Source: Molanna angustata (lineage: Eukaryota; Arthropoda; Insecta; Trichoptera; Molannidae). Taken from it: 64,000 nt of DNA. The translations under genes and the position numbers were made by a program. Positions 23,630 to 36,580 of this stretch are shown in pieces; the stretch's first letter is position 1; each line of letters opens with the position of its first letter. The notes under the pieces are model-generated. The model saw only the letters and a program-made list of their open reading frames with translations. It had not been told where the DNA came from and did no database searches. Location: positions 23,581,716 to 23,645,715 of the forward strand of contig OY754969.1 in assembly GCA_963576475.1 (NCBI GenBank), read 5' to 3'.

Positions 23630-24075
23630 CATATTTTCTTCCTTATTTAATATTGTATGAAAAAGGTAAGTCTGGCAACTGGGAGTAGTTGCGTTTACCA
23701 GTGCGCATCCTCGTCATAGGTAAAAATTGCAGATTTTAACATTATTTTAAATAATTAGTACATATATATTATTTGTACCTATAAAATCCGTCCGTTTGTA
23801 AAAAAATTACTTACTGTTACTGTAATAGGAATATAAAAAAATAAAAAAGAAGAAGTTTTTTTTTATTATTCTCAGGTGTGCGCAGAATAAATCACTTAGT
23901 TTCATTGTAATCAGATGGATGGTATACGAGCACAAAAAGGACTTATAAAGATAACAATGATACTAAAATCTGCAATTTTCACCCGTGGAAAAGGGATGCG
24001 CACTGGTAAACGCAACCACTCCTAGGTCCCAGACTAACCTTTTTCATACCAATATTCAATAATGAAGAAAATATC
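23630..24075. mobile_element. Long-TIR element (MITE-like)
   Basis: Arms of ~110 bases (23630-23742 and 23965-24075) are inverted copies. They include TATGAAAAAGGT, AGTTGCGTTTACCAGTGCGC and AAAATTGCAGATTTTA. A ~220-bp AT-rich centre carries no reading frame. No transposase and no second copy in the window. Outer boundaries are uncertain because the similarity fades into AT-rich DNA; no target duplication could be fixed. Confidence 0.78.
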
Positions 24076-24085
24076 AAAATATAAA

Positions 24086-24774
24086 AATGAATTATTTTTT
24101 GATGTTGTTTTCTCTAGACATATACAGTGTGTTTAATTAAATTTGTGTATTATACGTTATTTAATATATATTTAAGTGTCGAACTTGATACATTTGGTAA
24201 GTTAATGTTCAAAACAAGTACAATATTATTGCACGAACTACTACCCAACATATACATATATAATATATCTGTGTAATTGTGTGGGTATCTGTCGAATACA
24301 ACATAAATATATATTATATTAACTAGTTACATTGGCAAGTAATGGTTTCGAAGGTTGTTTTAGGTGTCTGTGTAGTGGTTAGTACAGGAGAGGGTAGGAG
24401 AGTATAATATAGCGAGGCAGCCAGCAGTGAGAACCACCCTGAGACAGTCACGGGGGTTGAATCTACATAAGTAATTGTTATGGCTGGTATATAACTTCAA
24501 GGGGCAGTGAGGAGCCGTTGAAAAAAGGCGGGCAATTAACGAATATTAGTTGAACTTTTCCTGCAGCTTCGGTGTAACATTCCAAAGTGTTATTTTATTT
24601 TTATTTTTATATCTTTCTTTACATTCATGTTTCAAATACAAAAAATAAATTGTAATAATTATTATAATAATGTGCAAAGATAAAAGCTTTTTTAAAAGAT
24701 GATAAAATCTCAAGATTTTAAAATTTATTAATTTATTTTAATTATAACACTAAATCGATACCCAGAATGGGGAA
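24086..24774. other. AT-rich non-coding DNA
   Basis: No gene or repeat recognised. A patch of mixed composition lies at 24370-24550. Confidence 0.5.
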
Positions 24775-24925
24775 AAAAATATTAAAATACATTATTCACG
24801 CAAATATTGCTTCTCTGGGCTGGTAACACTGGTTAGTAGGAAAAAAAATGGTATGTGGTAATAAACTCGCCACCTGAGCAGGGTTCAGGGCTTAAGGAAG
24901 TATTTATTATTATTATTAATTGAAG
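24775..24925 (+). mobile_element. SINE family 2, 5'-truncated copy
   Basis: It shares ATTGCTTCTCTGGGCTGG and the AACACTGGTTAGT segment with copies at 41752-41967 (plus) and 39232-39415 (minus). It ends in an ATT tandem tail (24901-24919). The tRNA-like head is missing here. Confidence 0.75.
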
Positions 24926-25963
24926 AGATGTCGATAACGTCGATTTTTTGAGTAAAACTACGTGCGTTACATAAGAAGATTTATTGTTTAGTTGAAATAG
25001 TGTTTTTATTATAATGAAAAGGATAACTTAAATAAATTATTTGTATATTGTATCTTTACTTTATGTGTACTAAACTTAATTTTATAATTTGTCGTATAAG
25101 ACATATATCTGAACATCGAACCAAATAAGGAATCCACAAGCTTTGTTTTATAAAGATTTATAAAAATTGACAGCTTAATTATTACTTAAAAACACTAACA
25201 TTAAATAACGTGAGGTTTTGATAATTAAATATAAATTTATTTGGTATAGAATTATTTAAATTAAAAATATTGTTATAATAACGAATGAATTATTAATAAA
25301 CAACTACGTAAAACTAAATAATAATAACTTGTAGCAAGTGTCTAGGTTTTTGGTTTAAATGATAATTTATTTTCTCCAGGTTTATTGTATAGTAGAACCC
25401 ATCTTTATTATAGTGAAAAAACCTTTGATTACACCTTATATTACAGACTTGAGGTGGTGAAAATAGGAAGGTACATTCTCTTGACATTTTTAAAGTTTAC
25501 AAAGAACCTTTTGTAAAGTGGGGAGAGAATTGTATAGCATTAACTGACATTAAGGGATGATTATTCTACTTACCCTGGATGATTTATTGCTAATGAGAAA
25601 TACAAACGGGAATAATAAATAATAAGAGGAGATACAATGTTTTAAACAATGTATAACAAACTGGAAATATTTAGTGGAAAATAAGGAAAAAATAATTATG
25701 TTATAATTATAACTAATTCATTAAATTTACTTTTACCTTTATTATGTCATTTTTCGGCGAGAAAATGATGTTCAAAATATGTTCTCACCTGAAACAAATA
25801 GAAACATTAAATTAAATTTTTTGTATATCAAAATGAAAATGAAATATTGAAATGAAAAATATTATGATAACTTTTTAATTGTTGTGAGGTGGTGGTTCCG
25901 GAAAATTCAAAAATAAATAGTTTTTTATGTTGAAGATTAAATTCAAAAACATTAACTTTAATA
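24926..25963. other. AT-rich non-coding DNA
   Basis: No gene or repeat recognised. Confidence 0.55.
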
Positions 25964-26121
25964 TTTATAAAAATAAATTTGGTTCAATTGAACCCGGTTC
26001 AAAGTTTTATTCTGAAATTCAAATATTCTCATATAAGAATAAATAATTCTTATATGAGAAAAATTTGAATTTCAGAATAAGACTTTGAACCGAGTTCAAT
26101 TGAACCAAATTTATTTTTTTA
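25964..26121. mobile_element. Palindromic hairpin MITE
   Basis: Arms of ~75 bases, nearly perfect inverted copies, flank a loop of about 5 bases near 26042. The arm carries TTTGGTTCAATTGAACCCGG and TATTCTCATATAAGAAT. A solo arm of the same element lies at 38023-38103. No coding capacity. Confidence 0.87.
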
Positions 26122-27160
26122 AATAACACTGAAAATGTATCATTATATCACAATTAAATTGTAACAAATAAAATTATAACTTTGAAAAAAAAATCATTTT
26201 CGAATAATTCATTGTTGCAGCAAAATAACGATGTGGTTAGTCATAGCTACAATTTAAGAGATAAGTTTGTATGTATTATATGTGTAAAAGATGTTTTATA
26301 TTAATAGTACAAATTGCATTTACAATATTTTGCAATAAATCTTTTTATGATTGTATAAATGATTCTATTTATAACAAATTTCGTGTAAATAGGCTCGAAA
26401 AAAAAATCCTGAGAGACATTTTGACATTTTTTTTTGTTTTCGTCGCATTTCTATTATTATTCCGATAGTGGCAAGGTCCACCCCCACCCTTGCATTTATT
26501 CCGCACGGAAGAGTTACAACAAAGAACTGTTGTGTTTCTGAGGGCCCAGGGCGAGACGCTGCGATATATTCTTAGGATGGTACGAATCGTCTAAGTTTTC
26601 AGACAGAGACTGTTGGGGAGTAAAATATACGCAGCAAGTGAAAAAATCGGAATCTTAAATAAAACATAGCCAGAAAAGAGTTTCTATTCACTGACTAGAA
26701 TGTCTTAGTGAAAAATCGGTAAAATTTTCAAAATATTTTTATACATTCATGTAATGTGAGTGAGAAAGATTGAGACAAAAAAAACTTAACTTTCAAGAGC
26801 TTTTATTACACAAAATACACATTTATAAAACTAGATACATTTTCGGCAAATAAATAAAAACTTAGTACTTCATTTGATTTTTTTCTGTAAATTAAATATA
26901 TTCGACATTAAATAAATACTGTTTTTTTTAGTTTGATAAGTACATATAAAACTAGTCGAATATACACCTTGGTATTTAACATAATTGGTATGAAATGACA
27001 ATAACCTATTTACATGATAGACTAAATATATAGTTTGCAAATAAATACTAAATATTTAATTACAACAAAAATATAATGTTGATGTTTAATAAGTGACGTG
27101 ATTCACAGTGTTACATTTTCGAACCATAGTTTGGAATAAGAAGTCTCACAGTATCATTTT
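26122..27160. other. AT-rich non-coding DNA
   Basis: A plus frame at 26271-26468 shows a hydrophobic end but no recognised family. A GC-richer patch lies at 26465-26640. Confidence 0.5.
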
Positions 27161-27164
27161 TGTC

Positions 27165-27382
27165 GAATATTTTGTTATTTGGATACAATATCTGAGTCAA
27201 AGGTCTCGGGTTCGATTCCCGGTGGAGACACAGTTTTTATTTGTTTTTAGTCTGGATCTGTGAGACGAAAACTATTCGGCAATGTTACAATTTATTACTG
27301 AAAGCGTGTAAATCTATAATCGACCATAGTACCTACCTGTTTGTTGCCCGAGAAGTAATTAGAAATAAGTAATATTCATGAT
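27165..27382 (+). mobile_element. SINE family 1, tRNA-derived
   Basis: The head has an exact B box within CTCGGGTTCGATTCCCGG (27209-27226), followed by GGTGGAGACACAG. The body contains TAGTCTGGATCTGTGAGACG, and the 3' end reads TAGTACCTACCTGTTTGTTGCCCGAGAAGTAAT in pieces shared with the other copies. Related copies are at 31487-31690, 43455-43556, 47360-48265 (interrupted) and 58508-58712. Confidence 0.82.
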
Positions 27383-28289
27383 TCAGTGATTATACAATAA
27401 ATATACCTATTGATTTTTAGAAAACAATAAAAAAATCGCCTTGAATTTATGTTATGGAATCTATTAAATTCCTCGGTGAAAACTCGTTTAAATATTTTAT
27501 TGTGTTTTCTTTCTCTAATACAAACAGCTTGCGATAGCTAATTTGCATCTTCTCTGATGTTATACCCCGGAGAATGAGGGAAAAGAAAAATGAAGAAAGA
27601 TTGTAAAAATGATAAGAGTGTTGTTCGATGTTTCACCAAAGGCAAAGTATTATGTCTGTCTGTGTGTATTGGCTCGTCAAACAATGCATGGGAAACATGC
27701 ATGTTGTTAATGGAAAATAACGAAGAGAAATAAGGTTGTTTATAACAGGCAGTCTATGAACTTTGTATTTATTAAAAATGCACATTGTGTTTTTAAAAGA
27801 AATAATTTTATGCCTTTTTTTTCAATTTTGACTATTACAAATTCATCGCAGTAGTTTCATTTCACGTAAGATGGAGAAGACACCGCAAAATTAATGGATC
27901 GGGTAATAAGACTGTTCAAATAGAAGAGGGATGCAATCTTGGAATAATTTTATTGAAGATTTAATATCAAATAAATAAAATGGAATAGTCAGGATGTTGA
28001 AAAATATAAATAAAATAAGCATTAACTTGGAAATTAGTATATTTCAACGAAGAAAAAATATATTATTTAAAATTGTTTTTACGAGTGATGTCTTAGTGTA
28101 TTGAATTCGTAAACGTTTAAGTACTACCTACATTTAAATCGTAATTTTTGAGTTTAATACAACCAAGTGCAACATATCAATAAATAGCCAAAAGCAGCTA
28201 TTACTTATTAATCCTTTCTTCTTAAAATAAAATATTGTCCCTTTCTTCTTGCACTTTCATAGAATATTGATACTTATAGAAGACAATAT
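27383..28289. other. AT-rich non-coding DNA
   Basis: No gene or recognised repeat. Confidence 0.5.
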
Positions 28290-28405
28290 AGTGATCACGT
28301 AAACCAGCCGATGACAGGTCGCAAGCCCTGTAGGTTCCTTGAGTTTCTGGTTCTTCAATAATATTCCAACTTCGTCTCTATTGATATTTTAAAAATTTGT
28401 TAAAA
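28290..28405 (-). repeat. Dispersed repeat, inverted relative to 34.5 kb
   Basis: GTGATCACGTAAACCAGCCG at 28291, CCAACTTCGTCTCTATTGA at 28367 and the sequence between match the reverse complement of 34441-34570. The type is unknown; no tRNA head or RT frame is visible. Confidence 0.75.
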
Positions 28406-29844
28406 AACATTGACTCCCAACAGGGAACAAATGTAAAAAAAATTACTTTCATTCTCATTTTTCTCTTTCATTCAAATGTCTTTATCCGGATTGATTTTAT
28501 AGACTTTAGGTAAGTATATAGGTACGCTTTATACAATTCACCTATTTGTATGAAATATTAACCCAGTTTTCAGTGAGCTTAGGTTGATGCGGATACATGT
28601 GTTGATAAGAGGGAACGATTTTGATTATTTATGGGCGCAAGGAATTTTAATTAGATTACTATGGGAAGGCACGCTGATTGAAAACAAATAAAGATTTATC
28701 GTATGATATGGATACATGTCCATTTATGATTTCGAGCATTGAACCTTGGTACTTTTAACAAACACGATTTGTTTAGATCAGAAAAAAAAACAACAATTTT
28801 CACTATGACAGTAGTGGAGTATCAAATGATAGTCAAACATAACTGTTCAAAAATAAATAAAATTAACTTTCCACAAAACATAAAACATAATACTTTCAGG
28901 TTTTATTATTTATATCTTTGTTAATATAATGGTTTAAATAAGGTGATAAATACAACAATATGTCTATCCAATATAAATATGTATAGTCAACATTAAACAA
29001 ATATATAAAATAAATTAACAGATCAAAGAACTAAAAATTTTGACTACGTTCAAATTTTGATATTTAAAACATAATGAAAAATACTACTTATATGATAGAT
29101 GTATTGTATTTTTTTTAAAGTCTACTTATAAAACAGCATTCAGAGATTGCCAATACTAATATATAATAAATTCACGGTGTTTTGAAAAATGTAATTGGAA
29201 GTTATTTATTACGAAAATGTAAATATAACTGAATCTAATTTGTGTGGAGTGAATTAAAACCATGTATTTTCATAGATATTAAGAGTAAATTTACAAGAAA
29301 ATATGCTTCATATATTATAATGTTATTTTTCCCTGCTCTGGATACACTAGCTGAATAAAAAATCAGATTTGGTATTTGAATAGGAAAATTTTGCCGAAGC
29401 GAAGAAATTCTCCAAAACATCGATCGATATTTCATGCTCACGAATCGATTCTCAAAACATAAATGCTCAAGAAATGAAGATATATCATTATTAATTCGCG
29501 GAAAAGTTAATATTCTCGGTATTCGGTGGGAATTTGCAGAATTTTATCCATTCTATCTCAATATTATTTCTGGCATTTAAACATGAATATTCAAGAGCCT
29601 ACTTGAAATATTCAGAAAATTTACTGCTATTATGAATAACATACACATATATCATAGCACTCGTGATGTGACTACGAGGATTTTTTTTTCATTCAAAATT
29701 CGTACGACTAAATAAATATATTGAAAAATTGCTTTGAATTAGCGAATAATGTCTTACATAATGTTTTATTCGGAATATGAATAAATAGCAAATAAATTAA
29801 AGCTTCGATTCGTTTGCATAATAATTTAATGTTGTTAACTTACA
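28406..29844. other. AT-rich non-coding DNA
   Basis: No gene or recognised repeat. A plus frame at 28739-28924 and a minus frame at 29235-29441 are unsupported. Confidence 0.5.
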
Positions 29845-29885
29845 TAAGACTGTCCACTATTCCATAGTAGTGGAGAGTAAAAATA
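29845..29885. repeat. Hairpin related to the CA-linked repeat
   Basis: Arms ACT-G-TCCACTA and TAGTGGAGAGT, followed by AAAAATA, resemble the terminal hairpin of the repeats at 9819-9942 and 60673-60782. The upstream body is not recognisable. Confidence 0.45.
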
Positions 29886-30800
29886 TAAAACTAATTTACA
29901 TAATACTCTAGTTCAATCATCGACATGTCACAAGGTAAATAGAGGCATAGCAGGAGCGAGCCTAGAACCTTCGGACTAGGCAAACCCTGATTGGGAAATG
30001 TCGAAAATTTAATGTTTTTCTAGCATCGTTGTTCAATTCAGTAGTCATGAAAAATATTTTTAAAGTCACATTCCAAAATAATATTTATATTTGTGGCCCT
30101 GTAAATCGTCGTATCTACAAACGGTTAAATTTTTAATCTTGATGTATGGTTGCAATAAAACAAATAATAAATATTAGCTTTTGAATTCCTTAACATAATA
30201 TTCATAGGAAAGCCAAGATTTTCGGCTTCTATAAGCCATTCCGATACTGAGGCATATGTAGGTACATAATCATCAAAACAAAAAAATCGTTTAGGTAATA
30301 AATTTGTATGGTCAAAGTTCCCACCATAAAATTGTAAGTATCATAATTGGGTTATGTACAGATCGGGGTGGTATTTTATCACACGTGAAGCTTTTAAAAC
30401 TCATTAATAGTTTTATGAGGGTCCACAAGTAGCTAGTTGTACCTACATATGTATGAGCAATAAATGGAATAATCGTCTCGTGGCGTGTTCACACGAGCCT
30501 GCTCTATTAGATATCTATCATAGATTACATTACTTTTAGTCAAACACAACGGGAACGATAAAGATCTATATGTTAAACTCGTCAGCATGAATATGGCGAC
30601 ACTTGTCAGCGTGCCACACGCCATGATGTGCACAACCACATTCTGAAAGTTACCCATCACATAATATATTATCACTTACCCATCACATAAAAATTATCCG
30701 TATCAAAATGACATTTTATTAAACCAATTACATATTTGATGGTTATCTACAAAATTATATTTTCAGATTTGCCATTCTCACCGACACACAAAATTTTCTT
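29886..30800. other. AT-rich non-coding DNA
   Basis: No gene recognised. The phrase TTACCCATCACATAA occurs twice around 30650 and 30677. Confidence 0.5.
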
Positions 30801-31470
30801 ATTTTAACGGTGGCAAAATAATATTTTATATTTTCAAAATTTCAAGTTATTAATCAATTTTATTTTGATGGTGGCAATATTAATATTGTATTGAGAACAT
30901 ATAATACCTATTAATCAATATTTTTTCGATTTTGGCAATAATAATATTGTATTTAGAATACATACATACATACCATCACGCCATGTCCCTCACGGGGTAG
31001 GCAGAGAGAACCGAACGCCACTTACTCCTATCTTGACATACAATAATCGCCTCGTCAAAATTCATACATCGTCTCATACATGTTCGTCTGTTGTTCACGC
31101 TTCTAACATTTCCGTCTTTCAAAATACCGTTCACATGGACGTGCCATCCTTTTCTTGGGCGGTCCCGACCTCTCATTCCATTCCTGTCCGCAATGTATAT
31201 TTTCTTCGTCAGGCGTTCCTCATTCATTCTCCCCATGTGGCCAAACCATCTCAAAGTATATATATATAATATTTTATTTTCTCTATATTTAAAGTAATTA
31301 AGCAAATTTATTTTGATGGTGGCAATATTAATATTGTATTAAGAACATAATATAATACCTATTAATCAATATTATTTCGATTTTGGCAATATTAATATTG
31401 TATTAAGATTATGTAATATTTTACATTCTCTATATTTAAAGATGTTAATCAATTTTATTTTATTTTTGTA
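30800..31470. repeat. Minisatellite of 60-80-bp units, interrupted by an RTE copy
   Basis: Four to five diverged units carry GGCAATATTAATATTGTATT and TTAATCAAT-TTTATTT-GAT. Unit starts are near 30808, 30872, 30933, 31317 and 31383. The third unit is split by the RTE-like copy at 30958-31260 and resumes after it. Confidence 0.75.
30958..31260 (-). pseudogene. 5'-truncated RTE-like LINE, C-terminal coding end
   Basis: The minus-strand frame (from 31305 down to 30976) carries the family C-terminus: LRWFGHMGRMNEERLTKKIY, then DRPRKGWHVHVN, RRTCMRRCMN, VCQDRSKWRSVLSAYP and a stop. The DNA end is GGCGTGATGGTATG followed by three to four ATGT units, the tandem tail of the family. The first part of the frame before LRWFGH comes from flanking minisatellite. 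Coding is intact over the retained part, but RT catalytic residues are absent. Confidence 0.87.
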
Positions 31471-31486
31471 TTTTTGGTACTTCTCT

Positions 31487-31690
31487 GACAACTAACAGGT
31501 ACTATGTAAAATATTAATTTAACACGCACCCAATAACAAGTTGCCACATTCTGGAGACTTGCGATATTTATCGTCTCACAGAACCAGACTGAAAACACAA
31601 TTAAAAACTGTGGCTCCACCGAGAATCGAACCCGGGACCTTTGGATCAGCATATATACGTAACCAACTGAGCCACAAAGGCCGAAATCAG
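31487..31690 (-). mobile_element. SINE family 1, tRNA-derived
   Basis: On the minus strand the head has TTTGTGGCTCAGTTGGTTAC (A-box side), the B box CCCGGGTTCGATTCTCGG, and then the family body with CAGTCTGGTTCTGTGAGACG and the AGTACCTGTTAGTTGTC 3' end near 31490. It looks nearly complete. Confidence 0.85.
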
Positions 31691-34440
31691 ATATTGGTCA
31701 TTTCAAAGATCCCGAGTGAACACACAATTTTTTTTTCAAGTTTTTTATTGTACAAGTTTCTATTGTTTAATTTTTCTATAGAAAATGCCTCATATAATAA
31801 CGAACATCACGAATATTAAAGTTGAATATAATAACAAATATCACGAATATGACAAAATAATTACATAACTTATGTTAGATTAGAAAAACGAAATTCTCTA
31901 ATTTATAATTGGCTTAAATTATATGAAAGTGTACCGAGTGACATCAAAGAGGAAATAATATCTTAAATATATTATGAAAAATTGAAATAATTATTTATAT
32001 GTTACTATAGATTAGGCTTGGTATTGCAATATAGAAAACAATTTAAATAAAGAAATAAAAAAAATGGAGGTAGCCTGTTACAATAATTTTTAGCTACTGT
32101 CACCACCACGCGTATATGGGGACTGTTATCGGCCCCATTGCTGAACGCTGGAATTAACAACAGAAAATAAAATAATGCATAGCGCGAAGAGTAGCTCATG
32201 GAGCCCTTTTGATTTGCGATCTCGACACCGTGGTGCAAAAAGAACAATCGACAAGCAAGCAATTCACACTCTCGGACTATCGACGACTTCAGATCAATGT
32301 ATATACATAAGACATCAGAGAAGTGACCAAGGTCTCTGGAATCAGATAAATTAGCGGAAACCATCTGATCATTAAAACATACTTAGATATTTAATATCAT
32401 ATCAAAATATTATAACTTTGAAAGCCATTTAACTAGATTTTAAACTTGCGTATTTTTGAATAAAACAAGTGAGTATGACAACGAAATATCCGGACTAGTA
32501 TTATTGCAGAATATGTGAATAAAATTATCAAACAATGTACCTATTTTTAATATAATATACACTGAATGTTTTGGTACCAAACATATTTATAAACCCCTGA
32601 CCCATTCGATAAGGGGCGGGCACCCAAATGAAAATGTTGTATAACAAATTGCCCCACGACACGACAAAAATTCAAAACTAACACGAAAATTGATTTTCCG
32701 ACAGCATTGTATTACAACAGTTTTATTATATTGCAAATTTTGAAAAGAAAAAACCTTAAGAAATAATAACAAAACGTGGTATACAGTGATTTTTGTTATA
32801 CACTGCTTCATGACATAGTGAACTTTGGATTTTTAAAATTGAATTTTCTAATTAACCACAAAAAAATCCCTGTATTTGAAAAAAAATAACGTAAAAAAGA
32901 TGTTATTCTAAAAGTAACAATACATTTCATTATTTACTTTCCATGATTTCCATGATTACAGAATTTGCCGCATTTTATCTCCTTTAGAAAAAAAAACACT
33001 TTGGTTGTATGTGAATGTTTTCAAATATTTTTTGTTTATTTTTCTTTTTTTCCAATAACTCCATCACTGTTGTTTTGTTAGAGGATTTTTTTTTATATGA
33101 CAATATAACTTTGAAATAATTTAAAAAATTGTTCGCACATGGCGAAGACTATTAGGCACATATGTGCTCGTAAAGGTTTCTTTGAAAGGTTTGTAAAATG
33201 GAGGAAGATAGTGGCCAGCCTATCCTTTGCTGATAAATCAATATTATTTCCAACAGAATACGAGTATAAAAATGATTTCTAATAATAATATTTTTAATAA
33301 GATTTATATTGAAACGATTCCTTATTACGTCTGACGAGTATAATGTCACAAGTCCTTATACGGATGAAAACGAACATTATACGAGGAGAAAAAAAAACAG
33401 TTTAATATCTATGTAGTTTCGGCAATTCTTTTGGTTCAGCAACATATCAAAGGGATCCTGAATTCGTTGGAAAAATAAGGTTTGTACTTATGCTCTGTTG
33501 AAAAAAAAATTGTCATGTTGACATTTTTCGTTAAAGACAATTTGGAATACCATTAGCCAACAAAAGGGTATGTCATCAGTGGAACACACGCGTGGAATAA
33601 GAAAGACCCTTAATAAAAACGCAATAGAGTAGACCCTTCTTAATACGACTAGGCATCTTTGCGTCAGCTAAATATCAATAACTCCTTATATAAAATGTAA
33701 TAACGAAAACATTTCACGCCGATGAGAAAACCCGATATGACAATTTGCAATGTGTTTATTTCTGGAAACCGGAAAAGGGCTCGGGAAATATATTTTCTTA
33801 TAAGAGCGTATATTTTATTAGTAATACTTATTTACGTGTACGCCCGCCGTAATACAACATAGTTTATTGTAATATTTTTTTACGAGTATCTTCACTTATA
33901 TTATTATTTTCGCACATTTATAGACTTCGGAAAAGTGAGATTTTTCCACGAAATCGTGTGATGAACGACCACGTATAATCAAATGTTACAATATTCGCAG
34001 TTTGTCATACGTATGTGTTTGTCATCATTATTTATTAATTTGTAGATAGTAAACTGTAGTTAATGTCAATGACATCTCCTATTTTTAATATGTTTGTAAT
34101 ACATTTTACATATAGTGGATAAAAATTAGGAAATCACGACATAAAAGGTCAAATTAATAATTATTGCAAAAATATAACTTATTTGACCGATTATAAATTA
34201 ACTTTTAAAATGCATATAATAGATAAGTACATTACGAAAAAAATAGTAAATTAGATAAAATGGTCAAGGTAAATGAAAACAACATAAAATTCGATAAAAC
34301 GAGTGGGTTATGGCAACACTGAACTTTCCACATCATGTGAGTGTACGCCTTCTTTCCTCCTGAAAGGTTGAAAATTTATTATTTCATACATCTTGATTAC
34401 ATATATATGATTATGTAGAAAGAAGTGTAGGTATTGTTTA
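31691..34440. other. Non-coding DNA, no recognised feature
   Basis: AT-rich DNA. A 33-bp phrase with ATAATAAC-AA-ATCACGAATAT is duplicated around 31795-31852. A mixed-composition patch at 32090-32350 contains a minus frame of 119 codons (32005-32364) with no recognised domain. I see no supporting splice signals and leave it uncalled. Confidence 0.45.
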
Positions 34441-34570
34441 ACAGATTTTTAACAGATTTTTAATTATCTCAATAGAGACGAAGTTGGAATATTTATTGTA
34501 GGAGAACCGGGAAATCAAGGCACCTACAGGGCTTACGACCTGTCATCGGCTGGTTTACGTGATCACTTTA
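34441..34570 (+). repeat. Dispersed repeat, inverted relative to 28.3 kb
   Basis: CAATAGAGACGAAGTTGGAA at 34470 through CATCGGCTGGTTTACGTGAT at 34544 mirrors 28290-28405. The short plus frame starting at 34570 is not related to it. Confidence 0.75.
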
Positions 34571-35942
34571 TGCGCTTGCGCAACGTTCACCAATTATGCC
34601 TTTTAATGAGATCCCTATCAATTCAATTTGAAGTTCTATATATTGTAATACTGAAATTCTTTTCGCTTGAAAATAAGGAATTTTTACTACAGCCATCTAT
34701 GGGTGATATTATGAACAACATATTCGATGTAGGTATTGTGTTTTATTCCCATATATTACATTAAATAAATTCAAAACATTAATTTCATACTTACCAAATA
34801 TATTTAAAAATGCAATATAAATATAGTATAATAAATAAATAAATCCGTAGGTGATTTCAATCTCTGTATGCCCTTCGTCACGCGCCAACTTACAAAACTT
34901 ATGATAGGTAGTAAGAAAAGTGTACCTATCTATATTCTTGGTCTATGTATGGTTGCGAAGTAATATCTAGTGCACAAGTGTAACAGAGAAATGTATTCAC
35001 GTAATATGTAGGTACCTACTAAATATATTATGTATTTACTTTTATTAAGATACAGTAGTATTTTATTATATAAAACATTTAAAATTTTTGACAAATTCAT
35101 ATATGTGATGTGAACGCTACGTATCCGGCTATGAAATTGTGAGCTATGAATATTGTCCTAGAAGCAAATGCGGGATTTAGACCCTGAGCGATCAAAATTA
35201 GGAAGCTGAGTGAATTATTCAACAAGTCCCTAGGCGGTTGTAAGCTGGCGTGAAATTGGTAAAATGGGAACCTTTTTTATATGCCATACATCACACGTGA
35301 AACAATTTACTGCATTAGTGGGTAAGAGAAATTGAATGTGTATTCCGGTATGAATTTCTTTGTGAAAAATAAAAAGAGTAATACCTTCCTTAATAAGGGA
35401 GCGAAATTCTGGTTGTAATATGAAAGAAAATATGATATCAGAATATTAGGTACCTACTATCAGGGGCGGTGTGTTACTACTTTACATAAAAATACACGCA
35501 GACAGAATATATTTTGACCAATAACCATACATACAACAAATAATATTCTTCATTTTCCGGGAAGATATCATATATTTTTCTCAGTCGGGTACATACATAA
35601 TTTTATTTATATATTAATATATTAATTTCATTAATACGTAAAAAAAGATCAATGACTAAGCTATAGAAAATATTCAACTATTTTGAAGTATTTATTTTTG
35701 TACAGCCTTTGTAAGTATACATACCAATTGCGTTTGCCATATCCCTAACTTTATGTCCTCCGCAAAACTTAAATTTACCTGCTTTAAAATGTATATTTAT
35801 GTAGGTATGCGACATTGTTATTCAACCTACCTACCTGTTTATACATATTCGTTTGTATCATGAACATATTTCAAATGAATATAATTTCGAAATAAGACGA
35901 TGCAAGTGCAATTCTAGCTATGATACTAAATCTTCTTCATGC
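34571..35942. other. AT-rich non-coding DNA
   Basis: No gene. Two GTAGGTACCTAC-type palindromes lie at 35008-35019 and 35447-35457. Confidence 0.5.
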
Positions 35943-36145
35943 TTCAGCCATCTCTCCATTGCTGGATGTAGGCCACTTCTAAGTACTTCCATTCCTCTTT
36001 TTTTGAGCTTTTTGGATCCATCTCCTTCCAGCGACGGGGTCATAAGCCGGCATATTCCCCTTTTCATATCCCAAGTTATTCATTTCAGAATTCTGGGTGC
36101 CCATCTGTCCATTCCCTGTCCGGCATCATGACCAGCTCATTGCCA
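35943..36145 (-). pseudogene. LINE 3' coding end (WRDG family)
   Basis: The minus strand reads WAPRILK near 36090 and W-I-Q-K-A-Q near 36015. After a frameshift it gives the terminal L-E-V-A-Y-I-Q-Q-W-R-D-G with a stop at about 35950. It shares the last ~60 bases with 6222-6290. Several frameshifts make it a relic. The RT core is not included. Confidence 0.68.
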
Positions 36146-36580
36146 TTTAAACTTTGAGTGCATTTAAGCTTGTGTATGGTCCGCACAGTTAGTTTGTAAA
36201 CCATACAAAAGCACAAGCAAGATACACGTTTCAAACATCTTTCTGATACTACATAAATATTATGCGGTAAATATTTCATAAAAAATGTGATAATATGAAA
36301 AAAATGTTGATACTAAATATTATACGGTAAAAATTTAACGAAAATGTGTTTCCAATACAAACTTTTATATTACAATTCAATGAATGATAACATTGTGAAC
36401 TTCGTGTTTGAACCTTCTTCAATACTTGATTCGATAATGTAACTTGAACGAGAAGTACATAGCTTTGTAGTACAACACGTAGAAAATAGATATTTATTTA
36501 TATTATTATGTACCTATAAAACAATCTTAAATAAATATTGATTCTATAGTTTGTTTTTGTTTTAACCGAGTGGAAAACCA
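36146..36580. other. AT-rich non-coding DNA
   Basis: No recognised feature. Confidence 0.5.

Noticed and set aside
32005..32364. Minus ORF of 119 codons as an exon
   Set aside because: No recognised domain and no splice evidence; composition only slightly above background.
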